Assembly (NCBI GenBank): GCA_945860895.1
Contig: CAMASK010000006.1
Span: 1 to 64,000, forward strand
From: Bacteriovorax stolpii
Lineage (GTDB): Bacteria > Bdellovibrionota > Bacteriovoracia > Bacteriovoracales > Bacteriovoracaceae
Length of the DNA stretch: 64,000 nt
Reading direction: 5' to 3'
Shown: piece after piece, positions 51,790 through 61,448 of the stretch
Layout of the letters: each line of letters begins with the position of its first letter
How positions within the stretch are numbered: position 1 is the stretch's first letter
Notes under the pieces: model-generated
The model's input: the letters and a program-made list of their open reading frames with translations, nothing else
What the model was told of the DNA's origin: nothing
The model's database searches: none
Position numbers and translations under genes: made by a program

Positions 51790-52956
51790 TTAATTAAACG
51801 CACTTTTAAGTGCACCAATAGGAGATTGTTTGCCCTTGTTTTTGATTTCTTTAAGATCACTCGGGTGAATCTTCAAGCATGCAAAAACTAAACCTAAGGC
51901 GGCCATGTTAGCGACCATGGATGAACCGCCATAACTGATAAATGGTAAATTCAACCCTTTAGTAGGAAGAACTCCCAATACTACACCCATATTTAAAAAG
52001 GCCTGGAAACCAATGGCAAAAACAATGGTCGAAATCATGATGCTTCCCACTCTTGATTTAAGCGAGATTGCCATTTTGAATCCGATAAAAATGAAGCTAA
52101 CGAACATAATGGCAGTAGTAATCACTCCAATAAAGCCCAACTCTTCACCAACAACCGAAAAAATGAAATCGTTATAAGCCTCAGGTAAATAGAATAATTT
52201 CTCATTACTATTTCCGAGTCCCTGGCCAAAAAAGGACCCGTGAGCAAATGCAAGAAATGACTGAATCACCTGAAATCCACTACCGCGCGGATCTTTCCAT
52301 GGATCAAGGAAGGCAAGGATTCGCTTCATACGATACGGAGCTGAAACTAGAATTCCAGAGGCTCCGATGAAGCCCATCACTAAAGTTGCATAAAAATATT
52401 TTCTTGGGAAAGAAGATAAAAACGCAATGAAACCAATGATCATTGCTGCAATAAAAAATGTTCCAAAGTCTGGCTGAAGTACGAAAACGGCCAGTGGATA
52501 CATTAATCCAGAAAGGTAAATTACACGCTGTTTTGGAGTGTAATTATTGAAATTTTCAAAATATCTAATGGCGGCCAACATCAACGTGTATTTTAAAAAC
52601 TCACCCGGTTGAAGATTCATAAAACCAAGATTTAACCAACGCTTTGATCCCTTCATCATCACACCTATTCCAGGAACCAATGTCATTGTGAGAAGAAAAG
52701 CAAAGAAGGCATTAATCTTGTAAGCTTGTTTGTAGAGATAAAGAATTTTAAGTTTAGAAAAGATGATGGCAACTGCCAGACCCATCCCAATAAAAAAAAG
52801 CTGCTTATAAAGGAAGAAATAACTGTTTCCCATGTTCTCAGTGGCATACATATAGCTTGCCGAAAAAACCATGATGACTCCAAAGAGAGTCAAGAAAAAG
52901 ACATTGATGACAAAATAATTTGTTAACTGTTCTAGTCGGTTATTTGCTTCTTGCAT
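51790..52956 (-). CDS. ftsW: Septal peptidoglycan glycosyltransferase FtsW
   Basis: SEDS-family polytopic enzyme that polymerises septal peptidoglycan with FtsI. The 388 residues have about ten transmembrane helices. Seen: LQPGEFLKYTLML, an extracellular loop with AFLDPWKDPRGSGFQVIQS, GQGLGNSNEKLFYLPEAYNDFIFSVVGEELGF and the C-terminal GLNLPFISYGGSS. These are SEDS hallmarks. It is located between murD and murG with short gaps (48 bp upstream). Confidence 0.96.
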   Translation of the reverse strand: MQEANNRLEQLTNYFVINVFFLTLFGVIMVFSASYMYATENMGNSYFFLYKQLFFIGMGLAVAIIFSKLKILYLYKQAYKINAFFAFLLTMTLVPGIGVMMKGSKRWLNLGFMNLQPGEFLKYTLMLAAIRYFENFNNYTPKQRVIYLSGLMYPLAVFVLQPDFGTFFIAAMIIGFIAFLSSFPRKYFYATLVMGFIGASGILVSAPYRMKRILAFLDPWKDPRGSGFQVIQSFLAFAHGSFFGQGLGNSNEKLFYLPEAYNDFIFSVVGEELGFIGVITTAIMFVSFIFIGFKMAISLKSRVGSIMISTIVFAIGFQAFLNMGVVLGVLPTKGLNLPFISYGGSSMVANMAALGLVFACLKIHPSDLKEIKNKGKQSPIGALKSAFN

Positions 52957-53004
52957 ATTTTACACCGGAAATGAGTTGTATCATTTCCAGTGTAACATAG
53001 GACA

Positions 53005-54387
53005 TTAAAGTTGGAAGATGAGTTTCTTGTAGTAGTTACCTTTTTCTTCAAAATCACGGAAGACATCTGTTGAATCATTGCCCGGGCACAAAAGGATAGT
53101 ATCTCCAGTACGGGATTTTTGATAGGCCAGCAGAACTGATTCATCAAAGGAGCCAACTAGGTAGGTTTGAGTTGAATCACCTAATACACGATTCATAGTC
53201 TCCTTTACCTCCCCAACAAGAACAAGAACACGTACTTTCTCTTTAATAATATTTGCATATTTTTCAAAAGGAATGCCTTCAACTTCTTTACCACCGGCGA
53301 TTAAAATAACAGGTTCTTTAAAAGCTTCTAAAGAAATTTTTAATTCGTCCATTGTTTCAGATTTTGAATCGTTATAGAAACGAACACCATTTTTTTCTAC
53401 AACAAATTCAAGCCTGTGCGGGATTCCAGGAAATTTCTCAATACAATGTTGAAGGGAAGCATCACTAACTTTAAGGGCCTTACACGCCGTAATCGCTGCC
53501 ATCATATTCTCACGATTATTCACTCCTACAATTCTCATATCAGTTACCTTGAATTCAGAATGGTAATGAATATTTGAATGAATACGCTTATCGTGGAAAT
53601 GTGTCCCCTGAATTTCTGAAATCACACCCATGGTTACGAATGATTTTCTTGAATACCAAAATGTCTGAGCTTGTGAATTTCTCAAAACAGAATTTGAAGC
53701 TAATTTATCAAAGTTAACAACAAGGTAACTCTCAGGGCCGAGATTTCTTGCCACCTTTAAAGCAGTATCCAGATATTCAGCAGATGTTTTAAATCTTCCT
53801 TGAAGATTTTTTTCTTCAAGGTTTGGATAGACGGCCATGATAGGCTTAAAATTTTCCAATGTTTGTAACTGCAGTGGTGAAACTTCGATTACACAATAAT
53901 CAATTTCTTCTTTATTAGGTAAAGAAAGAAAATTAATAAATGGCTCTTCAGATGTTCCGCCCACAAAGATATTTTTCTTATCCACTTTAAGCGTATAACC
54001 AATCATGTGAGAAGTAATTGTACGACCCTGGCTTCCACAAACTGCAATAATCGGTTTGTGGCAATTTTCATAGGCAAAAGCAAAATCAGAATAAACTGCT
54101 CTTCCGTGTTCACGAGCAACTTTAAGTTGAGGAAGTTGCGGATCTACTGATGATGAATAAACCACCATATCAGCATCGATAAAATCCTCATCTTTATGCT
54201 CGCCCAATGTCATAGTTGGTGTTGGATTAATTTTCTTTAAACGCTTAACCTGTTTATTTAAATCAAAAATAGGCTTAATATCTGTAACTTTAATTTCACA
54301 GCCCAATTGAGTGAATAGATGAACGAGTGCGAATCCTGTTTTACCTAATCCTACAATCAGGACTTTCTTGCCTTTATATTTTTCCAT
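53005..54387 (-). CDS. murD: MurD homologue with altered ATP-binding and metal-binding residues
   Basis: Occupies the murD position and has the three-domain Mur-ligase outline of 460 residues. The N-terminal Rossmann motif LIVGLGKTGFA is intact. HRLEFV, NDSKSE and the CPGNDSTDVFRDFEEKG end match MurD's substrate side. The catalytic core is changed: the P-loop reads GSQGRT (118-123) where MurD has GTNGKT, the loop that should contain DHxDR reads PNLEEKNLQGR (188-198), and no lysine stands at the carbamylated position after the tyrosine of EYLDTALKV. The metal-binding Glu168 (IEVS) remains. It could be a pseudo-enzyme, or an enzyme with rearranged catalysis. An ATG at 54387 starts it, 18 nt after mraY. 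Confidence 0.88.
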   Translation of the reverse strand: MEKYKGKKVLIVGLGKTGFALVHLFTQLGCEIKVTDIKPIFDLNKQVKRLKKINPTPTMTLGEHKDEDFIDADMVVYSSSVDPQLPQLKVAREHGRAVYSDFAFAYENCHKPIIAVCGSQGRTITSHMIGYTLKVDKKNIFVGGTSEEPFINFLSLPNKEEIDYCVIEVSPLQLQTLENFKPIMAVYPNLEEKNLQGRFKTSAEYLDTALKVARNLGPESYLVVNFDKLASNSVLRNSQAQTFWYSRKSFVTMGVISEIQGTHFHDKRIHSNIHYHSEFKVTDMRIVGVNNRENMMAAITACKALKVSDASLQHCIEKFPGIPHRLEFVVEKNGVRFYNDSKSETMDELKISLEAFKEPVILIAGGKEVEGIPFEKYANIIKEKVRVLVLVGEVKETMNRVLGDSTQTYLVGSFDESVLLAYQKSRTGDTILLCPGNDSTDVFRDFEEKGNYYKKLIFQL

Positions 54388-54405
54388 GAGTAGCTCCTTA
54401 AAATT

Positions 54406-55482
54406 TTATCTTAGTTTGAGTGTCGCCAAAGCAAGGATGGCGAAGACCAAACTTACAATCCAAAAACGCACGATCACTTTAGTTTCGGGCCATCCCATTA
54501 ACTCAAAGTGATGATGAATAGGTGCCATTTTAAAAATTCGTTTTCCACGTGTTTTAAATGAAGCTACCTGTAAAATAACAGAGACGGCTTCAATTACAAA
54601 AATTCCTCCAATAAGAACAAAAAGAAATTCATTTTTTGTCAAAACAGCAATCGTACCTAAACATCCACCCAATGAGAGAGAACCAACATCTCCCATGAAA
54701 ATTTCAGCAGGGTAAGCGTTATACCACAAAAATCCAATTCCGGCCCCTATCAAGGCAGACACAAGTACTAATAGTTCACCAACATCTGGTACGTAAGGTA
54801 TGAAGAGATATTGAGAAAATTCCACGTGCCCGGCCAGGTAAGCCAATAATCCAAGAGTTGCTGCAGATGTAATAGTTGGGCCAATGGCCAATCCATCTAA
54901 TCCATCAGTTAAATTCAAGGCATTTGAAGAGCCCACGATCACGAAAGCGGCAAATGGAACATACCACCATCCAAGATCAATAAGCGATTCTTTAACAAAT
55001 GGGACGTAGACCTGAGAATCGGTCACATTAAATTTAATCATAACGAAGCTGGCCAAAAGAGCTGTCAGAAATTGCCAAGCTAATTTTTGGCGAGCACTCA
55101 CACCTTTAGTATTTTTTTTCAGTACTTTTAGGTAATCGTCTAATCCACCCAGAAAAAAGTACGAAATTGTCACGAAAAGCGTTATCAAGATTGGAAATGA
55201 CACAAAGTTGCCGCAGATTGCACAAGCAATGAGAGCACTGCCCAAAATGAATACCCCTCCAAAGGTAGGAGTTCCTTTCTTCTTTTTGTGAGATTCTGGA
55301 CCTTCTTCACGAATAGTTTGTCCAAATTGCTTTAATTTCATCAAAGCTATGAATCGTTTTCCCCAAAAGATTGACACCAGAGTGGCAATGATGAAAGCCA
55401 TAAACGATCTGAAAGTGATGTACTTAAAGATATTGAATAGATGAACGGATTGACTTAGCGGGTAAAGCCAATGATACAGCAT
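54406..55482 (-). CDS. mraY: Phospho-MurNAc-pentapeptide transferase MraY
   Basis: Integral membrane enzyme forming lipid I. The 358 residues have about ten helices. Seen: KKGTPTFGG in the first cytoplasmic loop, LDDYLKVLKKNTKGVSARQKL (catalytic Asp pair), NLTDGLDGLA and the cytoplasmic histidine cluster PIHHHFELMGWPE. All active-site motifs are conserved. Located between murF and murD. Confidence 0.97.
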   Translation of the reverse strand: MLYHWLYPLSQSVHLFNIFKYITFRSFMAFIIATLVSIFWGKRFIALMKLKQFGQTIREEGPESHKKKKGTPTFGGVFILGSALIACAICGNFVSFPILITLFVTISYFFLGGLDDYLKVLKKNTKGVSARQKLAWQFLTALLASFVMIKFNVTDSQVYVPFVKESLIDLGWWYVPFAAFVIVGSSNALNLTDGLDGLAIGPTITSAATLGLLAYLAGHVEFSQYLFIPYVPDVGELLVLVSALIGAGIGFLWYNAYPAEIFMGDVGSLSLGGCLGTIAVLTKNEFLFVLIGGIFVIEAVSVILQVASFKTRGKRIFKMAPIHHHFELMGWPETKVIVRFWIVSLVFAILALATLKLR

Positions 55483-55507
55483 GTTTATCCCTTTAAAAAA
55501 GATAAAC

Positions 55508-56914
55508 TTAAGTTATATCGAAGAGTGACTCCAATTGTAAAGAGCGAGAACCCTTTATAAAGTGAATTCGATACTTCTTTAAAACCTGATCACGATATTC
55601 GCTCTTAAATTTACTTGTACTAGGTCTGCCAGCAGCTTGAGAGAAGCCTTTTAGATAATGATCACTAAATCGTCCTACAAAATAAACATGTTTAAATCCG
55701 AGATTTTTAATAAATGCCCCCAGATCCTGATGATATTGAGGACTAGAATCACCTAATTCGTTCATATCTCCCAAAACTACACAAGCTTCATCTAATGATA
55801 AGCCTTGATCAATGACACTATCCTTGAAACCTTCTAAAGCAGCACGCATTGAAGATGGGTTGGCATTGTAAGCATCAAGGTAGACCGGTCGTCCTTCAAA
55901 TTCAATCCATTCAGAGCGATTTTTTGTTGGCCTGAAATCTGCCGCTGCTGCAATGATTTGTTCTCGATATTCTGGAAAAAAATGATGAGCGATGAAAACA
56001 CAGGTAATCAGATTTAATTTATTGTGTCTTCCTGTTATATTTGAATTCGTCGCATTCAAAGTATTTCCGTTAAAGGAAATCTGGGCCCCGTTTTCAAGAT
56101 AACTTATTCTCGCCATAACATCAGGGCCTTCACCATAGGTGATCGCACCTTTAAATTTTTCAAATCTTTTTAGAAATTGATCGTCTTTATTAATTAAATA
56201 AAAACCTTCACTTTGAGTCACTTCTTTTACCGCATGATAAAGATAACCTTCTTCATCGAATACTTTTTCTTCTGATCCAAAAAACTCCAGATGAGTTGCA
56301 CCAATGTTGGTTGTAAGTCCTGCATTAGGAACAGAAATATCACATAAAACTTTAATTTCGCCAGGGTGATTACTTCCCAATTCAAGAATAACCATTTCAG
56401 TCTCATCACTTACTTGTAATAAGGTAAGTGGAACACCCAAGTGATTATTGTTGTTTTTTTCGGTCGCAATAATTTTTTTGGGCTTGATTGCATTCAAAAT
56501 AAATGAAAGCATTTCTTTATGAGTTGTTTTTCCATTTGAGCCAGAAATAGCAAAAATGGTATTTTTCTTACGAAGTTTTTTCCATTCAACAATATGATGA
56601 TGGGAAAGCTCCTGTAAAAAAATGATTGAATCAGTAACAGCAACAAATTGGGTTGAAGGATATTTAGTGGCAAGAGTTTTTGCCTTGGCTTCATTTTCAG
56701 CATCAGCCTGATAAATGACTAAGGGACATTTATGTTCTAGTAAAGAATCAATTACATCTAAAGGATTTACTTTAGCTCCAGGAATTGCAACAAATACAGA
56801 TGGATGATGATATTTTCGAGTATCAGTACATATTTTATATTTGAGATTCAAATCCAGAAAGGTTGGAAGATTTTTAACGGATGAACATTGCTTTAAATAT
56901 TTTAAGCTAACCAT
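55508..56914 (-). CDS. murF: UDP-MurNAc-tripeptide D-Ala-D-Ala ligase MurF
   Basis: Adds D-Ala-D-Ala to the tripeptide. Seen: an N-terminal MurE/F Rossmann-like region (about 1-95), the P-loop GSNGKT (about residues 113-118, lysine present), ELGSNHPGEI, NIGATHLEFFGS, NRSEWIEF and DAYNANPSSMRAAL (family DxYNANPxS, MurF-specific). The start at the ATG at 56914 has AAGGA 6 nt upstream and overlaps murE by 8 nt. A longer ORF from 56956 lacks a ribosome-binding site. 468 residues, slightly above the usual 450. Confidence 0.96.
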   Translation of the reverse strand: MVSLKYLKQCSSVKNLPTFLDLNLKYKICTDTRKYHHPSVFVAIPGAKVNPLDVIDSLLEHKCPLVIYQADAENEAKAKTLATKYPSTQFVAVTDSIIFLQELSHHHIVEWKKLRKKNTIFAISGSNGKTTHKEMLSFILNAIKPKKIIATEKNNNNHLGVPLTLLQVSDETEMVILELGSNHPGEIKVLCDISVPNAGLTTNIGATHLEFFGSEEKVFDEEGYLYHAVKEVTQSEGFYLINKDDQFLKRFEKFKGAITYGEGPDVMARISYLENGAQISFNGNTLNATNSNITGRHNKLNLITCVFIAHHFFPEYREQIIAAAADFRPTKNRSEWIEFEGRPVYLDAYNANPSSMRAALEGFKDSVIDQGLSLDEACVVLGDMNELGDSSPQYHQDLGAFIKNLGFKHVYFVGRFSDHYLKGFSQAAGRPSTSKFKSEYRDQVLKKYRIHFIKGSRSLQLESLFDIT

Positions 56915-58271
56915 TTTTATTCCTTGATATAAACTCATCCACTTCACGGATATCACTGTAAGGATATTTTACTCCATGAATCAAAATGTAATCTTCATGC
57001 CCTTTACCTGCAAGCAGCAGTACTTCTTGATCTTTTAATTCTGAAAAAGCTAGTTTAACTGCTTTGGGCCGCTCTGGAATGACTTGAAATGTTTTGCCTT
57101 TAATACCCTTAAGAATATCTGAGATAATTTGTAGTGGATCCTCATTGCGAGGATTGTCACTGGTTATGTATACTTCATCCGCCCAATCACATACTACAGA
57201 GGCCATTAGAGGTCGCTTTTTACGATCTCTATCACCACCACAACCAAAAAGAACTTTTAGTTTGTATCCCGGAAAAGTTGATTTGATCCCCCGACAAATA
57301 TTATCTAAAGCATCAGGGGTATGAGCAAAATCAACAATTATAAAATTGGAAAGATAAGGTTGGATGTAAAAACGTCCATCTGGCGGAAGTAGATTTTGGT
57401 AATTGATTTTAAAGTGCAGATCAAAGACTTCATGAATAATAGAGTATGCAACTTCTAGATTGTTTTTATTAAATTGAGTGCTAAAAAAAATTGGTAAACT
57501 ATCCTGAATTTCTTTTGCAACTTGAGCTCGGTTTGATGTTTGGCTGAGTTTTTTAAATAACTCTTTTTGTTCTACAGGTACGAACAATTTAGCTTTTGGT
57601 TTTAATTTTTTTAAAATTAGAGCTTTTGCTTTGTAATATTCATCCATCGTAGCGTGGTAATCCAAATGATCTTGCGTAAATGACAACCACCCAGCTACAT
57701 CGAAAGAAATGCCATGCAGTCTATCTTGCTCAAGAGCGTGAGAGCTTGCCTCCATAACACAGAAATCTTTGTCTTTACCGTAAAGAAATAAAAACTTCCT
57801 GAGATCAATCTGGCCAGGTGATGTTAAACCAAAATCTAAAATTGTTTTATTATATTCTCGCACTCCTAAAGTTCCGATACTGATACCATTCTTTCCAATC
57901 AAGTGCCCAATTTGCAAAACCAAATCAGTGGTAGTGGTTTTTCCATTGGTTCCTGTAACACCAATGAACTTTAACTCTGGTAAAGGATAAAGACGGTTCA
58001 ATATTTCATATTGGATGCCAGGCCATTTTGATTCTTCAATTACAATAGAATTTGGTAAAAGATTTGGGATAGATTTATTTACAACTAACAAAGCAAAATT
58101 TGCGGTTTTTATTCTTTCTCTAAATGTCTCTTCACTTTTTTGATCATCGGCAATTTTGTAAAACAAAATAGAGTCTGACATCGAATTTTGAGATAACCAG
58201 TGAATATCCTTAATAAAAATTTCAGGAAAAGTAATTTTAAAAATTTCTTTGAGATCTTCTCTATTCAGCAT
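56907..58271 (-). CDS. murE: UDP-MurNAc-tripeptide synthetase MurE (meso-DAP type)
   Basis: Adds the third amino acid to UDP-MurNAc-L-Ala-D-Glu. Seen: the P-loop GTNGKTTTT (lysine present), TSPGQIDLRKFL, EASSHALEQDR, FTQDHLDYHATMDEYYKAK with the carbamylated Lys, and the specificity motif DNPRNEDP. DNPR is the meso-diaminopimelate signature, so this organism should have meso-DAP peptidoglycan. A late GKGHEDY block also fits. The ATG at 58271 overlaps ftsI by 11 nt; a TTG five codons upstream is an alternative. About 454 residues, shorter than the E. coli 495 mainly in the N-terminal domain. Confidence 0.96.
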   Translation of the reverse strand: MLNREDLKEIFKITFPEIFIKDIHWLSQNSMSDSILFYKIADDQKSEETFRERIKTANFALLVVNKSIPNLLPNSIVIEESKWPGIQYEILNRLYPLPELKFIGVTGTNGKTTTTDLVLQIGHLIGKNGISIGTLGVREYNKTILDFGLTSPGQIDLRKFLFLYGKDKDFCVMEASSHALEQDRLHGISFDVAGWLSFTQDHLDYHATMDEYYKAKALILKKLKPKAKLFVPVEQKELFKKLSQTSNRAQVAKEIQDSLPIFFSTQFNKNNLEVAYSIIHEVFDLHFKINYQNLLPPDGRFYIQPYLSNFIIVDFAHTPDALDNICRGIKSTFPGYKLKVLFGCGGDRDRKKRPLMASVVCDWADEVYITSDNPRNEDPLQIISDILKGIKGKTFQVIPERPKAVKLAFSELKDQEVLLLAGKGHEDYILIHGVKYPYSDIREVDEFISRNKNG

Positions 58272-60237
58272 AAGTAGGAGCTTCAAATTGTATCTTAAGA
58301 TTTGAATTACCTGCTAAAGGAGTTCCGGCTGGAATTGATTGGCGGGTAACAATTCCAAAACCATTAGTGTCTAATTCAATATTTATTTCCTGAGCTAATT
58401 TTAAGCAACTGGATTTATCCAGGCCTATAAAGTTAGGCATGTAACCAGGGGCAAATGCTTTTTGAGTTGCAGCTTGCTGCATTTGAACTTCGTCTAAATT
58501 TGTTTTATTAGATTTCTCATCATATTTGGCAAACTGGGCAAAATCTTTTTTCTTATACAAAATATACTGAGTAATTTTTTTTACAATCGGTGCGGCAACT
58601 ACGTTTCCGTAATATCCATTAGCTGTTGGATGGTCAATGTAGGCCATCACTACAAATTTCTTATTCACATTCACTGGAAAGCCAATAAAGCTTGCCACAT
58701 ATCCTTCATAACCACCGCGAGTGGCTATTCTTTGGGCTGTGCCAGTTTTTCCCGCAACTTCATAATGTGGTATAATAGCATTTGTACCCGTCCCATTATG
58801 AACGGCATTCACTAGCATTTTGGTTATTTTTTTTGCCGTGGATTCAGATATTATTCTGTTTTCTGGTTTTAACTGACTTTTTTCATGTTTTAGTAAAGTT
58901 GGTCTAACAAGATATCCGCCGTTAGCGATAACGGAATAAGATCGAAGCATTTGTATTGCAGTTGTAGCAATTCCTTGACCAAAACTAATATTACTTAAGC
59001 TTAAAGGCCGTACTTTATCATTTTCTTTGTAACTCAAAATACCTTTTGATTCGCCCCGAACCTCAATACCTGTTTTTTGAGCCAATTTGAACTTATCAAA
59101 AGTCTGACGGAGTTTTGGATATTTTAAACTAAAGGCAATTTTAGTTGTTCCAACGTTTGAACTAAATTTTAAAATATCACCAACAGTTAACCATTCAAAT
59201 TTTTCATGGGACTCGGCCTCAGAGACCCAATGGTTTTGGACTCTCATTTTACCATTTTCACAAAAAAACTTTGTTTCTGCTTTCGCCACTTTGTGTTCAA
59301 GAGCTGAAGTTACTGTAATAGTTTTTAAAATGGAACCTGGCTCAAATGGGTCGGTCACAAAAGCAAGTTTGCGAAAGTCCTGTGAGTAGTCAGAAGCTTT
59401 ATTTGGATCAAAAGTTGGATAATTTGCTATAGCGAGAATTTCTCCCGTCTCTGCATCCATAACTCCGGCGCCACCACGAAATGCTTTATGATGTTCAACT
59501 GCTTCTTTAAGGTAACTTTCTAGTGTTCCCTGTATCTCTTTGTCCAAGGCGAGTTGGACATCTGCAACTCCCTCATCACTTGAACGTGTTTCGTATTTTA
59601 TTGGACGACCTTTGGCATCGTGAATGTACTTCACTACCTGATAGTCACCCTTCAATTCTTTATTTAAGCTGAATTCAATACCCGCTAAGCCTGTATTATC
59701 AATACCCACAAACCCTAAGGTTTGGGCCATTAATTCACGATTCGGATAAACCCTTTGCGAATGTGATTCTGAAAAAATTCCATCTAATTTTTTTATCTTT
59801 TTAAACTGATTTTCTGAAAGAGTCACTTTGCGAGCAAGCCATGTATATTTATTTCTTTTTTGAACCAAACTTTTTAACTTTGGATAAGTCAATTCTGGCA
59901 CAATTTTAGAGAGTGACTTTAATTGAGAATAAAAAGAGGCATTTTTATTTTTAGGAATCGTAAATAAATTATAAACATGAACGTTAATGGCCAGAGGGGA
60001 GCCATTACGATCCAGAATGTTTCCGCGATTAGGATATTCTTTTACTTCTCGAAAAAACTGACTTTTAGCATACGCCAGTAATTTCTGTTTATTTATTACT
60101 TGAATATAAAAAGCTTTGCTGATTACTACAGCAAACAAAAAGCAGAAAACCATAAAACTAAAAAAAATACGGTTTTTCAATTTATCGATCCTATGGAATA
60201 AAAATGATTTGTTCAGGACCTGGCTCTTTAAGGCCAT
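58261..60237 (-). CDS. ftsI: Septal peptidoglycan D,D-transpeptidase FtsI (PBP3) with C-terminal PASTA domain
   Basis: Class B penicillin-binding protein that crosslinks septal peptidoglycan. Seen: one transmembrane helix (about residues 25-42), the dimerisation domain (about 60-215) including NRGNILDRNGSPLA, the active-site SILK (S302-K305), an SSN motif in KFSSNVGTTK, KTG in AGKTGTAQR and a C-terminal PASTA domain of about 60 residues (PNFIGLDKSSC... to IQFEAP). The start is uncertain: the ATG at 60237 overlaps ftsL by 47 bp, while a TTG at 60180 with AGGA upstream would shorten it by 19 residues. Confidence 0.93.
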   Translation of the reverse strand: MALKSQVLNKSFLFHRIDKLKNRIFFSFMVFCFLFAVVISKAFYIQVINKQKLLAYAKSQFFREVKEYPNRGNILDRNGSPLAINVHVYNLFTIPKNKNASFYSQLKSLSKIVPELTYPKLKSLVQKRNKYTWLARKVTLSENQFKKIKKLDGIFSESHSQRVYPNRELMAQTLGFVGIDNTGLAGIEFSLNKELKGDYQVVKYIHDAKGRPIKYETRSSDEGVADVQLALDKEIQGTLESYLKEAVEHHKAFRGGAGVMDAETGEILAIANYPTFDPNKASDYSQDFRKLAFVTDPFEPGSILKTITVTSALEHKVAKAETKFFCENGKMRVQNHWVSEAESHEKFEWLTVGDILKFSSNVGTTKIAFSLKYPKLRQTFDKFKLAQKTGIEVRGESKGILSYKENDKVRPLSLSNISFGQGIATTAIQMLRSYSVIANGGYLVRPTLLKHEKSQLKPENRIISESTAKKITKMLVNAVHNGTGTNAIIPHYEVAGKTGTAQRIATRGGYEGYVASFIGFPVNVNKKFVVMAYIDHPTANGYYGNVVAAPIVKKITQYILYKKKDFAQFAKYDEKSNKTNLDEVQMQQAATQKAFAPGYMPNFIGLDKSSCLKLAQEINIELDTNGFGIVTRQSIPAGTPLAGNSNLKIQFEAPTYAE

Positions 60238-60505
60238 ATCTTGTAGCAAACTCACGCAACTTAGGAACCGACATTTCACGTGCACGCTGAGCTTTTAATT
60301 CCTTGTTATAAATAACAGCTTTTTTAAAATCTGAATTAATGTTGTTGAGAGAATAAGCTTGTTCAATACCCTTCATCCTGAAAGCAACAAACAAAACTGC
60401 GAGAGTAGTAAAAGTAAGGGTAAAAGGTAATGCTTGAGGATTGCAGAGGAACTCAAACAAACGATTATTAAATTTAAGTTTTGAACCTTTTTTTCTTAGT
60501 GCCAT
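60191..60505 (-). CDS. ftsL: FtsL-like division protein
   Basis: A small bitopic membrane protein between rsmH and ftsI, the classical ftsL position. The 104 residues contain a basic cytoplasmic tail, one transmembrane helix (about residues 27-44, LPFTLTFTTLAVLFVAF) and a short periplasmic helical region with a heptad-like pattern (SLNNINSDFKKAVIYNKELKAQRARE). The sequence is too diverged for motif-level certainty, but topology and context fit. The ATG at 60505 has GGGAGG 4-5 nt upstream. It overlaps rsmH by 32 bp and ftsI by 47 bp, so all three are translationally coupled. Confidence 0.82.
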   Translation of the reverse strand: MALRKKGSKLKFNNRLFEFLCNPQALPFTLTFTTLAVLFVAFRMKGIEQAYSLNNINSDFKKAVIYNKELKAQRAREMSVPKLREFATRYGLKEPGPEQIIFIP

Positions 60506-61448
60506 CAACCCTCCCTAGTTGAGTCTCCCGTTGTAGTAACCGAAGTTTTGCACTTCGTGAACGAGAATTTTCAGACAGCTCTTCATCCGTAGCTGTGAGT
60601 GGCTTCTTGGTTAAAATTGTAACAGGAAAATCTTCTTTCTCCACTAATTCTTTGAAGGTGTGTTTTACGATTCTATCTTCCAAAGAATGAAAGCTGATAA
60701 TCGCCAGCACTCCACCCTCGGCTAAATAAGGCAACAGTTTTGGTATGGTATTTTCCAACACTCGTAATTCATCATTCACTGCAATTCTTAAGGCTTGAAA
60801 AGTGCGAGTGGCAGGATGAGTTTTACCATGTCGATCTTTGGCGGGATAAGCGTGAAAACAAATGTCTTCAATCTCACCGGTTGTCTCGATTTTTTTTGTT
60901 GCCCGAAGTTCAACTATCTTAGAGGCAATTCTGCGTGAAAGACGGTCTTCTCCATAGGTGAAAATAATATCCGCGATCTCTTTTTCGGAGAGAGTATTTA
61001 ATAAATCGGCGGCAGTTGGAGTATTGTTATCTCCATAATTCATACGCATATCAAGAGGTGCATCTGCCCTGAAACTAAAGCCTCTTTCCATCTTATCAAA
61101 CTGATGGGATGAGACGCCTAGATCCATTAATATCCCTGCTAGTTTCCCTTGCATTTGATTCTTTTCACACCAATCCGGGAACTCCTGGAAATTCATAGGC
61201 AGGAGGTAAACACTCCCCTCTTTGCCCCTACTACGAATATTTTCCTCACCATTTTTCAAGGCATCGGGATCTTGATCTGTTGAATAAACCGTAGAACCAG
61301 TAATATGGTCCGACAGTGCAAAGGTATGTCCACCGGCGCCGAAAGTTAAATCAGCGAAAATTTTTGAACCCGAAGCCACAGATCCAGTTTCCAGAGCAGC
61401 CAGGCATTCTTTTAACATTACTGAATAGTGGGAAAGATATTCGGTCAT
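60474..61448 (-). CDS. rsmH: 16S rRNA m4C1402 methyltransferase RsmH (MraW)
   Basis: SAM-dependent N4-methylation of C1402 of 16S rRNA. Seen: HYSVMLKECLAAL, the SAM motif DLTFGAGGH (family DxTxGxGGH), a catalytic-region block ILMDLGVSSHQFD, RADAPLDMRM, ATRTFQALRIAVNDEL and ISFHSLEDRIVK. The 324 residues are typical. The start overlaps the mtnP stop by one base (TAATG). In most genomes this position is preceded by mraZ, which is absent here. Confidence 0.97.
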   Translation of the reverse strand: MTEYLSHYSVMLKECLAALETGSVASGSKIFADLTFGAGGHTFALSDHITGSTVYSTDQDPDALKNGEENIRSRGKEGSVYLLPMNFQEFPDWCEKNQMQGKLAGILMDLGVSSHQFDKMERGFSFRADAPLDMRMNYGDNNTPTAADLLNTLSEKEIADIIFTYGEDRLSRRIASKIVELRATKKIETTGEIEDICFHAYPAKDRHGKTHPATRTFQALRIAVNDELRVLENTIPKLLPYLAEGGVLAIISFHSLEDRIVKHTFKELVEKEDFPVTILTKKPLTATDEELSENSRSRSAKLRLLQRETQLGRVDGTKKKRFKT

